Origin: Bifidobacteriaceae bacterium
Lineage (GTDB): Bacteria; Actinomycetota; Actinomycetes; Actinomycetales; WQXJ01
Assembly (NCBI GenBank): GCA_031267825.1
Contig: JAIRYJ010000004.1
Location: forward strand, 124,001-188,000
DNA: 64,000 bases
Direction of reading: 5' to 3'
A program made the translations under genes and the position numbers. The notes below the pieces were generated by a model. The model did no database searches. It was given only the letters and a program-made list of their open reading frames with translations, and had not been told where the DNA came from. Below are positions 1-8,000 of the stretch, in pieces (within the stretch, counting starts at the first letter, position 1; every line of letters begins with the position of its first letter).

Positions 1-249
1 ACCTTGCCACGGCAGTAGTTGGAAAGTTGTTGGGTCTGGCACGGCCACCATGTCGGCCTCATAAACCCTGGTGAATCCTTCAATCGCCGAACCGTCAAAA
101 CCGATTCCTTCTTGGAAAGCGCCTTCCAGTTCGGCTGGGGCGATAGCCACCGATTTCAAGATCCCTAGTACATCGGTGAACCACAGGCGGATGAAGTGAA
201 TGTCGCGTTCCTCCATCGCCCGCAAAACGTATTCCTGCTGCCTGTCCAT
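1..249 (-). CDS. glnA2: Glutamine synthetase, GlnA2 type (5' part only)
   Basis: Only the first 83 codons are inside the window; the gene runs off its left edge. The protein would condense glutamate and ammonia to glutamine using ATP, in the cytoplasm. The visible part is the type I GS beta-grasp domain: MDRQQEYVLR start, RLWFTDVLG at residues 21-29 and FDGSAIEG at 51-58. This spelling matches the actinobacterial GlnA2 subgroup better than GlnA1. The ATG is preceded by a GGAG ribosome site about 7 nt upstream. In mycobacteria glnA2 also lies near panB, as here. Subgroup assignment is by recall of the family, not by alignment. Confidence 0.85.
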   Translation of the reverse strand, partial: MDRQQEYVLRAMEERDIHFIRLWFTDVLGILKSVAIAPAELEGAFQEGIGFDGSAIEGFTRVYEADMVAVPDPTTFQLLPWQG

Positions 250-392
250 TCCCGCACTCCTTCGCATCGCCGCCTCGGTTGGCAGCCTTAGTTGACCGCC
301 TGATTGTCCCGCCGCCATGTATCAACGACGTTACTACGCGCCGGCCCACAGCTGGGGACCTCTAGTGAATCCCAACTGCTGGCGTGCGGTGG

Positions 393-398
393 TACTCT
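393..398 (+). promoter_or_regulatory. -10 box of leaderless toxin-antitoxin promoter
   Basis: TACTCT fits TAnnnT and its last T is 7 nt before the GTG start of the antitoxin. No ribosome site lies between, so a leaderless transcript is inferred. No convincing -35 box. Confidence 0.45.
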
Positions 399-404
399 GA
401 GTGA

Positions 405-650
405 GTGAGTGGGACTACTGTCATCAGGATGGGCGACCGCGGCCGATTAGTGCTACCTTTTGACACCCGCCGCCGTTTAGGTGTCGAAGCGGGTTCGCCG
501 CTTGTTCTGATCGAGGCGGACAGAGCCGTCCTCCTGTTGACCCAGCCAGAACTCTTGCGCCGGGTCCGAGCCGATTTCAAAGGGACAGGATTGGTAGACA
601 GTTTGCTGGAGGATCGCCGCCGCGAGGCCACCGCTGAGGACAGCCAGTGA
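405..650 (+). CDS. AbrB/MazE-like antitoxin
   Basis: An 81-residue protein with a SpoVT-AbrB swapped-hairpin DNA-binding domain in its first half (VIRMGDRGRLVLPFDTRRRL, residues 6-25, then a short hydrophobic strand) and a charged C-terminal tail that in such pairs wraps the toxin. It would neutralise the PIN RNase encoded next and repress their common promoter. Its stop overlaps the toxin start (GTGA), so the two are translationally coupled. The GTG start was chosen because it gives the intact AbrB fold and sits 7 nt after a -10 box; other GTGs in the same GTGAGTGAGTG stretch are out of frame. Confidence 0.75.
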   Translation: MSGTTVIRMGDRGRLVLPFDTRRRLGVEAGSPLVLIEADRAVLLLTQPELLRRVRADFKGTGLVDSLLEDRRREATAEDSQ

Positions 651-1015
651 CAACGGTCCTTGACGCATCCGCTGTGCTGGCCTTCCTCAGCGGCGAACCT
701 GGCACTGAAATTGTGGAACAAGCGATCATGACTGGAGCCGTCTGCTCCGCCGCGAACTGGGCGGAAGTGGCGCGGAAAGCCCTCGCCGCAGGCCGGGACT
801 GGGAGACGGCCCACGCCCTGCTGGTGAGCGTAGGCCTACGCATCGAACCAGTCACGCAGGAAGACGCTGAGTGGGCGGCGAGGCGTTGGCGCAAAGGCGA
901 AGGCCTATCGCTGGCCGATCGCCTGTGCCTGGCACTGGCCCGGCGCCTGGAGGTGACCGCTTACACGGCGGACTCCGCCTGGGGCACTGGCCCCGGGGTT
1001 CGCCAAATCCGTTGA
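647..1015 (+). CDS. PIN-domain toxin, VapC-like RNase
   Basis: A 122-residue PIN-fold endoribonuclease. The acidic residues that bind the catalytic metal are all visible: D6 (TTVLDASAV), E40 (ANWAEVARKAL), D91 (SLADRLCLALA) and D109 (YTADSAW). Family members cleave tRNA, rRNA or mRNA when freed from antitoxin; the target here is unknown. It overlaps the AbrB-type antitoxin gene by 4 nt and so forms a type II toxin-antitoxin operon. The cassette sits between glnA2 and the nadE-like relic and is followed by a hairpin repeat, which suggests a late arrival in an otherwise conserved neighbourhood. Confidence 0.8.
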   Translation: MTTVLDASAVLAFLSGEPGTEIVEQAIMTGAVCSAANWAEVARKALAAGRDWETAHALLVSVGLRIEPVTQEDAEWAARRWRKGEGLSLADRLCLALARRLEVTAYTADSAWGTGPGVRQIR

Positions 1016-1105
1016 TGTGGGAGCCGCGCGACTGCCTCCGTTGGTCTTCAACACGGATCTACCGACCGGGCGACAAGTCGGACTCAAACACTGCCCCGGC
1101 TTCAA

Positions 1106-1160
1106 CACAGGAATTGACCCCAGTGGGGTCAAAACCGCCCACTGGGGTCATTTTCCGTGG
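1106..1160 (+). repeat. Dispersed hairpin element, copy 1
   Basis: Contains GACCCCAGTGG and, 12 nt later, its perfect complement CCACTGGGGTC. Outer GGAA and TTCC pair as well. Six related copies occur elsewhere in the window. The 60-bp conserved tail seen at other copies is not recognisable here. Confidence 0.8.
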
Positions 1161-1218
1161 ACCGGTCCAACCCAACCGGGTTAGCCAAGCGTCAGCGGCG
1201 GCCAGGTGCGGGCGAAGT

Positions 1219-1224
1219 TAGAAT
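1219..1224 (+). promoter_or_regulatory. -10 box, leaderless
   Basis: TAGAAT, last T 7 nt before the GTG start at 1231. No ribosome-binding site is visible. Confidence 0.5.
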
Positions 1225-1230
1225 GATCAG

Positions 1231-1989
1231 GTGACAGCGGTGGTTGGACTGGTCCGGTTTGAGGCTGGACCAGGCGCGATGCGAGATAACGCTGATGGCG
1301 TGATCCAGCAGGCGGGCGGCGCCGCTCAGCTAGGCGCCGGGATAGTTGTCTTCCCCTTGAACAGCATCACCGGGTACGGCCTTGGGCCTGAGATCGGCCC
1401 GGATCAGGCAGCAGCCGTACGTCACGACTGCCAGACCGTCATCACCGACTTGCTGCGCCAAAGCCTGCGGCACGGCCTTGGCCGGTGCTATCTGCTCATC
1501 GGGACGTTGAGTTGGTTTGAGGCTGGGCAGCCACAAGCCGCGACTGTTCTGATCCATCAAGGACGGGTTGTGCTGGACTATTCGGTTGGTCAACCTGATC
1601 CGGTCCGCCGGCCTTGGGCGGGCCCGCGGCGCGCTGCGGGCCAACTGGTGGAGTTGGACCGGCTGGATCAACCAGGCATGCCAGACCAAACCCGACGCAC
1701 AGACTACCCAGGACACGCGGACCAGCCAGTTGTGTTCCAGGCCCACGGGGTTCAATTTGGGATTCGCCTGGCCGCCACCGGCTTGTGGTCCAGTTGGCAA
1801 GCCGGACCCGATGGCCAGGCCGTCGGCTCTAACCCGGACCACCAGCCAAAGATCGTGATCCTGACCCAGGGCCACGGTAAATGCTGGGCCGAAGACCCAA
1901 CCGGACAGGTCCTTAGCCAGGGCCAACCTTCCAGCCGGGGGCTAACCTTGTGGCACGCCAGCCAACAGTCAGTCCCACCCAAGAATTGA
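1231..1989 (+). CDS. Decayed nitrilase-fold domain, relic of NAD+ synthetase
   Basis: A 252-residue protein related to the N-terminal glutamine amidotransferase (carbon-nitrogen hydrolase) domain of NAD+ synthetase. The position upstream of panB also fits nadE, as I recall it in related genomes. The ATP-dependent synthetase domain is absent. The catalytic Glu-Lys-Cys triad also appears lost. The family's FPE motif reads FPLNSITGYG with Leu at 43. The strand that should carry the Lys reads LDYSVGQP near 118. The ICEDLW cysteine motif reads LAATGLW near 180-186. The reading frame is nevertheless open and has a promoter. It could be a pseudogene in slow decay or a non-enzymatic protein. Family assignment fairly sure; function unknown. 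Confidence 0.6.
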   Translation: MTAVVGLVRFEAGPGAMRDNADGVIQQAGGAAQLGAGIVVFPLNSITGYGLGPEIGPDQAAAVRHDCQTVITDLLRQSLRHGLGRCYLLIGTLSWFEAGQPQAATVLIHQGRVVLDYSVGQPDPVRRPWAGPRRAAGQLVELDRLDQPGMPDQTRRTDYPGHADQPVVFQAHGVQFGIRLAATGLWSSWQAGPDGQAVGSNPDHQPKIVILTQGHGKCWAEDPTGQVLSQGQPSSRGLTLWHASQQSVPPKN

Positions 1990-2000
1990 GGCGAACAGCT

Positions 2001-2813
2001 ATGGGACAACTCCGTGACGTCAAGAAGGTCCGGCTTCGCCACCTGGCACAAGCCAAGCACGATGCCGACAAAATAGTCATGTTGACGGCTTATGACCAGC
2101 CGACAGCGGCAATCTTTGACGCCGCCGGCACCGATCTGCTGCTAGTCGGCGATTCGATGGGTAACGCTGTCCTGGGATACGGCGACACCTTGCCGGTCAC
2201 ACTAGATGATTGCATCCGGGCGACCCGCGCCGTCGCGGCCGGGGCGACCAGAGCCATGGTCATCTCTGACCTGCCATTCGGCAGCTATGAGGCATCAGCC
2301 GAACAATGCTTCAAGTCAGCCGCACAGCTAATGAAAGCCGGTGCTCAAGGCGTCAAACTTGAAGGCGGCACAGCCATGACCGCTCAAATCAGACTGCTCA
2401 GCCAAGCTGGCATCCCAGTCATGGGACACCTTGGATTCACTCCGCAATCGGTTAATGTTCTGAGCGGTAACCGGATCCAGGGCCGCGACCAGGCCTCAGC
2501 CGACCACCTCAAACAAGAATCCCTCCAAATCCAACGATCCGGGGCGTTCGCACTGGTCATAGAAATGGTCCCAGCCGGCCTGGCGGCCGCCCTGACCGAC
2601 TCACTGGATATCCCAGTGATCGGTATTGGTGCCGGGCCGGACACTGACGGACAGGTCCTAGTCTGGACAGATATGGCAGGGCTGACCGAATGGACACCCA
2701 GCTTTGTGCGACGCTTCGGCCAGATTGGCCAAGCCTTGCGGACCGCCGCGGCTGACTTCGGATCAGCCGTCCGCGACGGCACCTACCCAGATGACGAACA
2801 CTCTTTCCAGTAG
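2001..2813 (+). CDS. panB: 3-methyl-2-oxobutanoate hydroxymethyltransferase
   Basis: PanB transfers a hydroxymethyl group from methylenetetrahydrofolate to 2-oxoisovalerate to make ketopantoate, the first step of pantothenate and CoA synthesis. The 270-residue length is typical. Visible motifs are LLLVGDSMGNAVLGY (metal-binding Asp in GDS), VISDLPFGSYE, KLEGG, VMGHLGFTPQ and the late GQVLVWTDM. The ATG at 2001 is preferred to one 51 nt upstream because the GAGG site just before it fits and the extra residues are not conserved. The start lies 11 nt after the stop of the nadE-like relic, so the two are probably cotranscribed. Confidence 0.95.
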   Translation: MGQLRDVKKVRLRHLAQAKHDADKIVMLTAYDQPTAAIFDAAGTDLLLVGDSMGNAVLGYGDTLPVTLDDCIRATRAVAAGATRAMVISDLPFGSYEASAEQCFKSAAQLMKAGAQGVKLEGGTAMTAQIRLLSQAGIPVMGHLGFTPQSVNVLSGNRIQGRDQASADHLKQESLQIQRSGAFALVIEMVPAGLAAALTDSLDIPVIGIGAGPDTDGQVLVWTDMAGLTEWTPSFVRRFGQIGQALRTAAADFGSAVRDGTYPDDEHSFQ

Positions 2814-2839
2814 GACCAAGCCCAGCCGGACTGCCCCAC

Positions 2840-2845
2840 TAGGCT
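2840..2845 (+). promoter_or_regulatory. -10 box, leaderless map promoter
   Basis: TAGGCT, last T exactly 7 nt before the GTG start of map. Confidence 0.45.
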
Positions 2846-2851
2846 TAGCCT

Positions 2852-3721
2852 GTGCCGCTGATCAAAGGTGTTGTATCACCACTACGCCCAGTTCCTAAAA
2901 CAATTGCCCGGCCTGAATATGTTGGCAAGGCAAGGCCAGATTCAGAACCCTGGCCGGGCAGCGAAGTCAATGACGCTGACACAATCGAACGAATCAGACG
3001 CGCCAGCCTCATAGCGGCCAATGCTTTGGCGGAAACCGGGCGGGCGGTCAAACCAGGCGTAACAACTGACTATTTGGACGGCATCGCCCACCAATACATG
3101 CTGGATCACGGCGCCTACCCATCAACCCTGGGCTACCGTGGCTACCCCAAATCAATCTGCACCTCAATCAATGAGGTGATCTGCCACGGCATACCAGATT
3201 CGACCGTCATCCAAGACGGCGACATCATCAACGTTGACGTCACGGCATATATTGACGGCGTGCATGGCGACACCAACGCCACCTTCCTGGTTGGTGAAGT
3301 CGATGCGGCGTCACGCCTGCTGACCGAACGCACCCGCGAAGCCATGCTGCGTGGTATCAGGGCGGCTTTACCAGGCCGGGCGTTGAACGTCATTGGACGG
3401 GTTATCGAATCCTATGCCAACCGTTTCGGCTATGGCGTGATCAGGGATTACACCGGGCACGGTGTTGGTCAGGCGTTTCATTCCGGGCTGGTGGTGCCAC
3501 ATTTTGACTCAGCTCCAGCACACGGTGAAATCATCGAAGTTGGCATGGTTTTTACAGTTGAACCAATGTTGGCGCTCGGCACCTACGACTGGGAACAGTG
3601 GGATGACGGTTGGACTGTTGTGACAGCCGACGGCCAGCGTTCCGCCCAATTTGAGCACACCATTCTGATCACCCCGGATGGGCCTCAGATTTTAACCATT
3701 CCTACAGTTGAAGTGCCCTGA
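2852..3721 (+). CDS. map: Methionine aminopeptidase type I
   Basis: Removes the initiator methionine from nascent cytosolic proteins. The 289-residue protein carries the full dinuclear metal site of the pita-bread fold: His in EVICHGIPD (~112), Asp in INVDVTAY (~129), Asp in HGDTNATF (~140), His in YTGHGVG (~203), Glu in TVEPML (~236) and Glu in FEHTI (~268). The N-terminal extension of about 40 residues with [15 protein letters not shown] is typical of the actinobacterial MapB form, which may dock on the ribosome. The GTG start follows a TAGGCT box at leaderless spacing. A copy of the recurrent 11-mer GGACGGCATCG lies inside the gene at 3076. Confidence 0.95.
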   Translation: MPLIKGVVSPLRPVPKTIARPEYVGKARPDSEPWPGSEVNDADTIERIRRASLIAANALAETGRAVKPGVTTDYLDGIAHQYMLDHGAYPSTLGYRGYPKSICTSINEVICHGIPDSTVIQDGDIINVDVTAYIDGVHGDTNATFLVGEVDAASRLLTERTREAMLRGIRAALPGRALNVIGRVIESYANRFGYGVIRDYTGHGVGQAFHSGLVVPHFDSAPAHGEIIEVGMVFTVEPMLALGTYDWEQWDDGWTVVTADGQRSAQFEHTILITPDGPQILTIPTVEVP

Positions 3722-3735
3722 TCCGGCCAGCGGAG

Positions 3736-3741
3736 TAGCAT
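3736..3741 (+). promoter_or_regulatory. -10 box, leaderless
   Basis: TAGCAT, 8 nt before the ATG at 3749. Confidence 0.4.
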
Positions 3742-3748
3742 CACTGGA

Positions 3749-4447
3749 ATGCCAGACCGTATTGCTCCTGAACTGAAACACCAACTCCAACAGGCCCACC
3801 TCCAGGCCCTAGAGTTCCGGCGGGCGATCAAACAATTTGATCCAACTCAACCCTTGGCGCCAGAAGATTTCCGTTTCATCTGCCAAGCCGCCCGGCTGGC
3901 ACCAAGTTCCAACGGGATTGAACCATGGAACATTGTTGTGTTGCGTGAACCGAAACTGCGGGCCGAATTCGTTGAACGAACCGGCCTGAACCCCGACCAA
4001 GGGATCGACGCCTCACATTTGGTCGCTATTACAGCTAAAACCGCTAAAGGAATCGACCCGGACACCAGCCCCTACTTGGCGCACATCGCTGAAACTGTCA
4101 AAGGGATGACACCAGACGCCGTCGCCACCTGGCGGCCGCGTTTCAAACAGTTCCTTGTCCATAAGGTTGGCGTCTGGGGCAGCCAGGACGCGACCTTCGG
4201 TTACACCGCGCGTCAGGCGTATATCGCACTGTCAAACATGATGACAGCGGCCGCTTTGATCCAAGTTGATTCGTGCGCCCTGGAAGGTTTGGCCTACGCC
4301 GAAGCTAACGCCGTCCTGGCCGAAGCTGGCCTGATCAACCTCGAAACTGACCGTTTCGCGGTGGCCGCCGTCTTCGGTTACCGGGCAGCCGACCCGAAAC
4401 GCCCGCAGCAGCGCCGGCCGTTGGGTGAAGTGGTCATCTACTCTTAG
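3749..4447 (+). CDS. Nitroreductase-family NAD(P)H oxidoreductase
   Basis: A 232-residue FMN-dependent nitroreductase-fold protein of the NfnB/YdgI kind. RRAIKQFDP (24-32) is the FMN phosphate-binding region; ARLAPSSNGIEPWNIVV follows (48-64) and AYIALSNMMTAAA is the dimer-interface helix. Family members reduce quinones, nitroaromatics or flavins with NAD(P)H; the natural substrate here is unknown. It stands alone behind its own putative promoter and ends at a strong hairpin shared with the convergent FAD enzyme. The usual domain order and length are intact. Confidence 0.85.
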   Translation: MPDRIAPELKHQLQQAHLQALEFRRAIKQFDPTQPLAPEDFRFICQAARLAPSSNGIEPWNIVVLREPKLRAEFVERTGLNPDQGIDASHLVAITAKTAKGIDPDTSPYLAHIAETVKGMTPDAVATWRPRFKQFLVHKVGVWGSQDATFGYTARQAYIALSNMMTAAALIQVDSCALEGLAYAEANAVLAEAGLINLETDRFAVAAVFGYRAADPKRPQQRRPLGEVVIYS

Positions 4448-4487
4448 ACGGCTTTGGATGGTTTCTTACTTTTAGGCCAACCAAAAT

Positions 4488-4524
4488 GGGACGATGCCGC
4501 CCGGTTGGGTGACGGCATCGTCCC
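4488..4524. terminator. Hairpin between convergent genes
   Basis: GGGACGATGCCG pairs perfectly with CGGCATCGTCCC (12 bp, 13-nt loop) between two convergent genes. There is no strong U-tract. It probably ends both transcripts. The stem is a near match to the recurrent CGATGCCGTCC motif. Confidence 0.6.
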
Positions 4525-4651
4525 GGCTGAGAGGACCCCGCTAGGCCTCACCTGTTGCGTCTGCCCTGGTAGGAGCTTCGCTCTTGACGGGTTAACGGCT
4601 GACCGGCACTGAAAACAACCCCGCTGGCGGGCTTAGTGGGACCCTAAACTT

Positions 4652-6115
4652 TCAGTAGAGACGCTCGTTCGGGCGGTGCTTCATCTCCTCACGCATCCAG
4701 GCCGCCTCATCGGCGTACTCTTTCAGGATTTCTGGAGCCAGGTAGCGTCGGCCAGGCTTGCTGCCCTGGGCCAAGAGCAGCTCCTGAAGCCGGTTGACGT
4801 CGACTTGGCGAGCTGTCACACCACTTGAAACCGCTAGCGCCGCCGCCGTGCCAGCCGCTTGACCAGTCGAAATGCAAGTCGGCTGATCGGCCACTGTGGC
4901 TGAGGTTGGCGGGTCACATGAGATGTGATAGCCAGCCATCATCAGGTTCTCAATGTTGACTGAATAGAGCGAACGGTAAGGAATGTCATGCAGGGTTGTG
5001 TCAAACCGCTTGCCATTCGGGACGTCAAGAATCCACGAAGCGATCTCGACGCTGTCGTCATAATCGGCGCCAGCGAACATGTCCTGCACCGGAGTGATGT
5101 AATCACCAATGATCCGGGTAGCGAAGAAGCCAACCTCATCAGCTGTCGCATCCATGGCGGCGGCTTTGAAACCAGGAACAGCTTCTTTGAGGTACTCAAA
5201 CTCAGCCCAGCAATGCTCACGCATTTCGAGTTCCAGGTCAGACACGGCCTGCGGGTCATATTGCTGGATCTTGAAATCAACCGGGTCAAGCGGATTGTCA
5301 GGCGACAACCATGGCAGCATCCGGATGCGGCCCGGACCTGAATCAAGCATGCCGAAGTGGTAGATCTCGTGTTTAGTGAATGTCAGCAGACCAGCTTCAC
5401 GGGCCCGGCGCAAGCGCTCCTGGCCGCCGAGGAACGCCCACTGCCAAAAGCCCATACCGCCGTGACCGCGTGGCGCCACGGTGTGTTTCCACGGTTCGTC
5501 AATGAAATCATCGTCTTCCCGCATTACAGCGATCAGCCTGCCGTAATCAATGTTGCGCAGAACATATTGCACCAGAGCGGCCTGGGCACCTTCCGGCCAC
5601 ATCAGTTTGGCGCCGGCCGCTTGGGCGACAGCTGACACCCTGGTGCAGTCGATCACGATCTTGGCTTTGATGGCCATCTTGCCTGCCAGAGTGTCAATCA
5701 CCACACCGGTGATGGCGCCATCCTCAACTAGTGACTCAACGCAGCGCACCCGCAGCAGCAGTTTCACACCGGCCTCAACCAGCATGTTCTGCAGCAGCCA
5801 TTTGTATTCCTCAGAGTCGTAGTCCATCGCCTGGTGAGTCCGCTCATAAATGGCGTCACGCCGCGTTAACCGGTCAACGATCTCGTTGTAGACCCCGCCG
5901 TGAACCTGCGGGTTGGAGTTCATGTAAACCGAGACATGGCCACCGGTAGCTAAGCCACCAAGATGGTTGCGCTGTTCAATCAGCACGGTTTCGGCACCGT
6001 TCCGGGCTGCTCCGAGGGCCGCGCCGACCCCGGCCGAGCCGCCTCCGACAACCAGCACGTCTGTCTCATAGCGCACAGGTATTTCCTGCGCTGGGATTGT
6101 GACTGTCTTGCTCAA
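4652..6115 (-). CDS. FAD-dependent oxidoreductase
   Basis: A 487-residue flavoprotein of the FAD_oxidored group. Near the N-terminus is a full Rossmann dinucleotide motif, DVLVVGGGSAGVGAALGAAR, followed by VLIEQRNHLGG. Near the C-terminus the second FAD contact reads QPTCISTGQAAGTAAALA. Relatives act on diverse small substrates in catabolic clusters; no substrate can be assigned here. The TTG start at 6115 is preferred because GGAAAGGCGGG lies about 6-9 nt upstream; an ATG 87 nt earlier would add an unconserved tail. It appears monocistronic, downstream of hisG after a 278-bp gap and convergent to the nitroreductase. Confidence 0.8.
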   Translation of the reverse strand: MSKTVTIPAQEIPVRYETDVLVVGGGSAGVGAALGAARNGAETVLIEQRNHLGGLATGGHVSVYMNSNPQVHGGVYNEIVDRLTRRDAIYERTHQAMDYDSEEYKWLLQNMLVEAGVKLLLRVRCVESLVEDGAITGVVIDTLAGKMAIKAKIVIDCTRVSAVAQAAGAKLMWPEGAQAALVQYVLRNIDYGRLIAVMREDDDFIDEPWKHTVAPRGHGGMGFWQWAFLGGQERLRRAREAGLLTFTKHEIYHFGMLDSGPGRIRMLPWLSPDNPLDPVDFKIQQYDPQAVSDLELEMREHCWAEFEYLKEAVPGFKAAAMDATADEVGFFATRIIGDYITPVQDMFAGADYDDSVEIASWILDVPNGKRFDTTLHDIPYRSLYSVNIENLMMAGYHISCDPPTSATVADQPTCISTGQAAGTAAALAVSSGVTARQVDVNRLQELLLAQGSKPGRRYLAPEILKEYADEAAWMREEMKHRPNERLY

Positions 6116-6253
6116 ATCTGTTCCCGCCTTTCCTGACTTCGTTGTTCGGGTTAGCTGGCACTGGGTCGCAGCCCAACGGAGGCGATTTGGCCGGGACCCC
6201 ATGATTGGCCTCCGAAGCTCCAGCTACATTTCTTTGTACACCAAAGCGGCTAG

Positions 6254-6280
6254 CTGGCGGCGGGACGGACAAGCCGCCAG
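6254..6280 (-). terminator. Possible terminator after hisG
   Basis: CTGGCGGC and GCCGCCAG form an 8-bp stem with an 11-nt loop about 115 bp after the hisG stop. No U-run; low confidence. Confidence 0.3.
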
Positions 6281-6393
6281 TCGGCCTTAAGCCAGCCCTG
6301 CGGGCTGCGAAAACGCCGTCTTGAACTGGGCTAACGCTTGGTGTGGCGGCGGCCGGCAGGTCAGTCACGGCTGGGCATATGTGCGCCCAGGCC

Positions 6394-7242
6394 CTAGATC
6401 CGGGCGGCCTTGATTTCTGTCACCAAAATGCCGCGCGCACCAACCTCATAAAGCTGGTCCATCAACTCGTTAGTGGCGGCGGCTGGCACCACCGCACGGA
6501 CAGCCGCCCAACCTTTGTTGTGCAGCGGTGAAACAGTTGGGCTTTCCAACCCCGGGGTGATCGACACGGCCCGCTCAACCGCTCCCAGCGGCACGTCATA
6601 ATCCATCAGAACGTATTGTGAGGCCACCATCACGCCTTGCAGACGCCTGGTTAGACGTTCAAAGGCGGGCTCATCAGACAAACCACCTGGTCGGCGGATC
6701 AAGACAGCTTCTGACACGAGCAGCGGTTCACCAAAAACGCTCAAACCGGCCGCCCGCAACGTGGTACCAGTTGAGACAACATCAGCGATGGCGTCCGCCA
6801 CCCCTAGCTGGACGGCGCTTTCGACCGCACCATCCAAGCGGACCACCGAAGCGTCAATCCCTCGACTAGCCAAATAGGTCCCAACCAACAGCGGATAAGA
6901 CGTCGCGACGCGGCGCCCAGCCAGGTCAGCTAAGTTGGCGATCCGCTCAGCCGGTGCCGCGAAACGGAAAGTTGAGCCGCCAAAACCAAGCCCAAGGTGT
7001 TCTATCGCTTCCGCTCCGGAATCCGCCAGCAGGTCACGTCCAGTAATCCCAGCATCAACAGTGCCTACGCCAACATAAACCGCGATATCGCGCGGCCTGA
7101 GATAGAAGAACTCAACCCCGGCCACCGGGTCAAGTAACACCAGTTCACGGCCATCACGCCGCTGGGCGTAGCCGCAATCCCGCAGCATCACCACACTGGC
7201 CTCACTGAGTGAACCCTTGTTAGGTACCGCCACCCGCAGCAT
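6394..7242 (-). CDS. hisG: ATP phosphoribosyltransferase, long form
   Basis: Catalyses the committed step of histidine synthesis, joining PRPP to ATP. The 282-residue protein is the HisG-long type: two periplasmic-binding-like lobes ([11 protein letters not shown] at the N-terminus; [13 protein letters not shown] in the PRPP-binding region) plus a C-terminal ACT-like domain that usually binds histidine for feedback inhibition. The ATG overlaps the hisE stop (TGATG) with GGAG just upstream; a GTG one codon earlier is possible. It is the last gene of the rpe-rib-hisE-hisG operon. Confidence 0.95.
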   Translation of the reverse strand: MLRVAVPNKGSLSEASVVMLRDCGYAQRRDGRELVLLDPVAGVEFFYLRPRDIAVYVGVGTVDAGITGRDLLADSGAEAIEHLGLGFGGSTFRFAAPAERIANLADLAGRRVATSYPLLVGTYLASRGIDASVVRLDGAVESAVQLGVADAIADVVSTGTTLRAAGLSVFGEPLLVSEAVLIRRPGGLSDEPAFERLTRRLQGVMVASQYVLMDYDVPLGAVERAVSITPGLESPTVSPLHNKGWAAVRAVVPAAATNELMDQLYEVGARGILVTEIKAARI

Positions 7243-7505
7243 CACAACTCCTGATAAACGCGTTCCAGTGGCACGCCCCGGGCCACCAGCAACATCTGGG
7301 CGTAATAGAGCAGCTGGGAAACCTCAAGGGCAAGCTGCTCATCAGACTCGTATTCAGCCGCCATCCAGGTTTCCCCAGCCTCTTCGGCTAGTTTCTTGCC
7401 AATCGCATGGACGCCCTCATCAAGCAGCCGTACAGTGTTGGATCCCGCTGGGCGTTCACGCTGGCGTTCAAGTAACTGGCTGAACAGTTCATCAAAGGTC
7501 TTCAC
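7242..7505 (-). CDS. hisE: Phosphoribosyl-ATP pyrophosphatase
   Basis: Removes pyrophosphate from phosphoribosyl-ATP, the second step of histidine synthesis. The 87-residue all-alpha MazG-fold protein shows the metal-binding [10 protein letters not shown] motif (residues ~40-49) and [15 protein letters not shown]. It is a stand-alone HisE, not fused to HisI, as usual in actinobacteria. It starts 12 bp after ribH and overlaps hisG, so its product feeds directly from the HisG reaction encoded by the same mRNA. Confidence 0.95.
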   Translation of the reverse strand: MKTFDELFSQLLERQRERPAGSNTVRLLDEGVHAIGKKLAEEAGETWMAAEYESDEQLALEVSQLLYYAQMLLVARGVPLERVYQEL

Positions 7506-7517
7506 AAAAGCCCAAGC

Positions 7518-8000
7518 CTATAGCGGCTGGCCGCGCCAGTTGGTCTGCAAGAAAGACAAAACCGCTTCAACCGCCTCCGCACCTTTGTCTTCACGGGAAC
7601 CCGCCAAGCCTGCCCGGTCAACCGCCTGAGCTTCATCATCGCAGGTCAGCAGGCCAAAACCGACCGGTTTCCCGGTCCTTAAGGCAACCTCCGTCAGTCC
7701 GGCGGTGGCCGCTTGACAAACATAGTCAAAATGTGGCGTCCCGCCGCGCAACACCACGCCCAGGGCGACAGCTCCGCTAGCTTCCGGCCCGGCATAGCTC
7801 AAAGCCTGTTTCACACCCAATGGCAACTCGAAAGCTCCCGGCACGCGGATCAAGAAACCCTCCGCCCCGGCGGCCGCCAAAGCCCGCCGGGCGCCATCAA
7901 TTAACGCTGACATGATCTGGTCATGCCAGCGTGAGGCCACCACAGCTATCCGCAGACCGGTTCCGTTAACCGTTAGGACAGGGGCCCCTGACTGGCTCAC
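7518..8000 (-). CDS. ribH: 6,7-dimethyl-8-ribityllumazine synthase
   Basis: Condenses 5-amino-6-ribitylaminouracil with dihydroxybutanone phosphate. The 160-residue flavodoxin-like protein has RIAVVASRWHDQI near the start, RVPGAFELPLGVKQAL around 53-68 and GVVLRGGTPHFDYVC with the active-site His near 96. Family members form 60-mer or decamer shells. The GTG start overlaps the ribBA stop by 4 nt (GTGA). It lies in a complete rib set and so supplies riboflavin synthase. Confidence 0.95.
   Translation of the reverse strand: MSQSGAPVLTVNGTGLRIAVVASRWHDQIMSALIDGARRALAAAGAEGFLIRVPGAFELPLGVKQALSYAGPEASGAVALGVVLRGGTPHFDYVCQAATAGLTEVALRTGKPVGFGLLTCDDEAQAVDRAGLAGSREDKGAEAVEAVLSFLQTNWRGQPL

Noticed and set aside
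362-814. 150-residue minus-strand frame opposite the AbrB/PIN pair
   Set aside because: It is the antisense of two well-supported overlapping genes with conserved motifs; typical high-GC shadow frame.
1330-1926. Long open frame on the minus strand opposite the NAD+ synthetase-like gene
   Set aside because: Trp/Pro/Gly-rich translation with no recognisable fold. The plus-strand frame matches a known domain and has a promoter.
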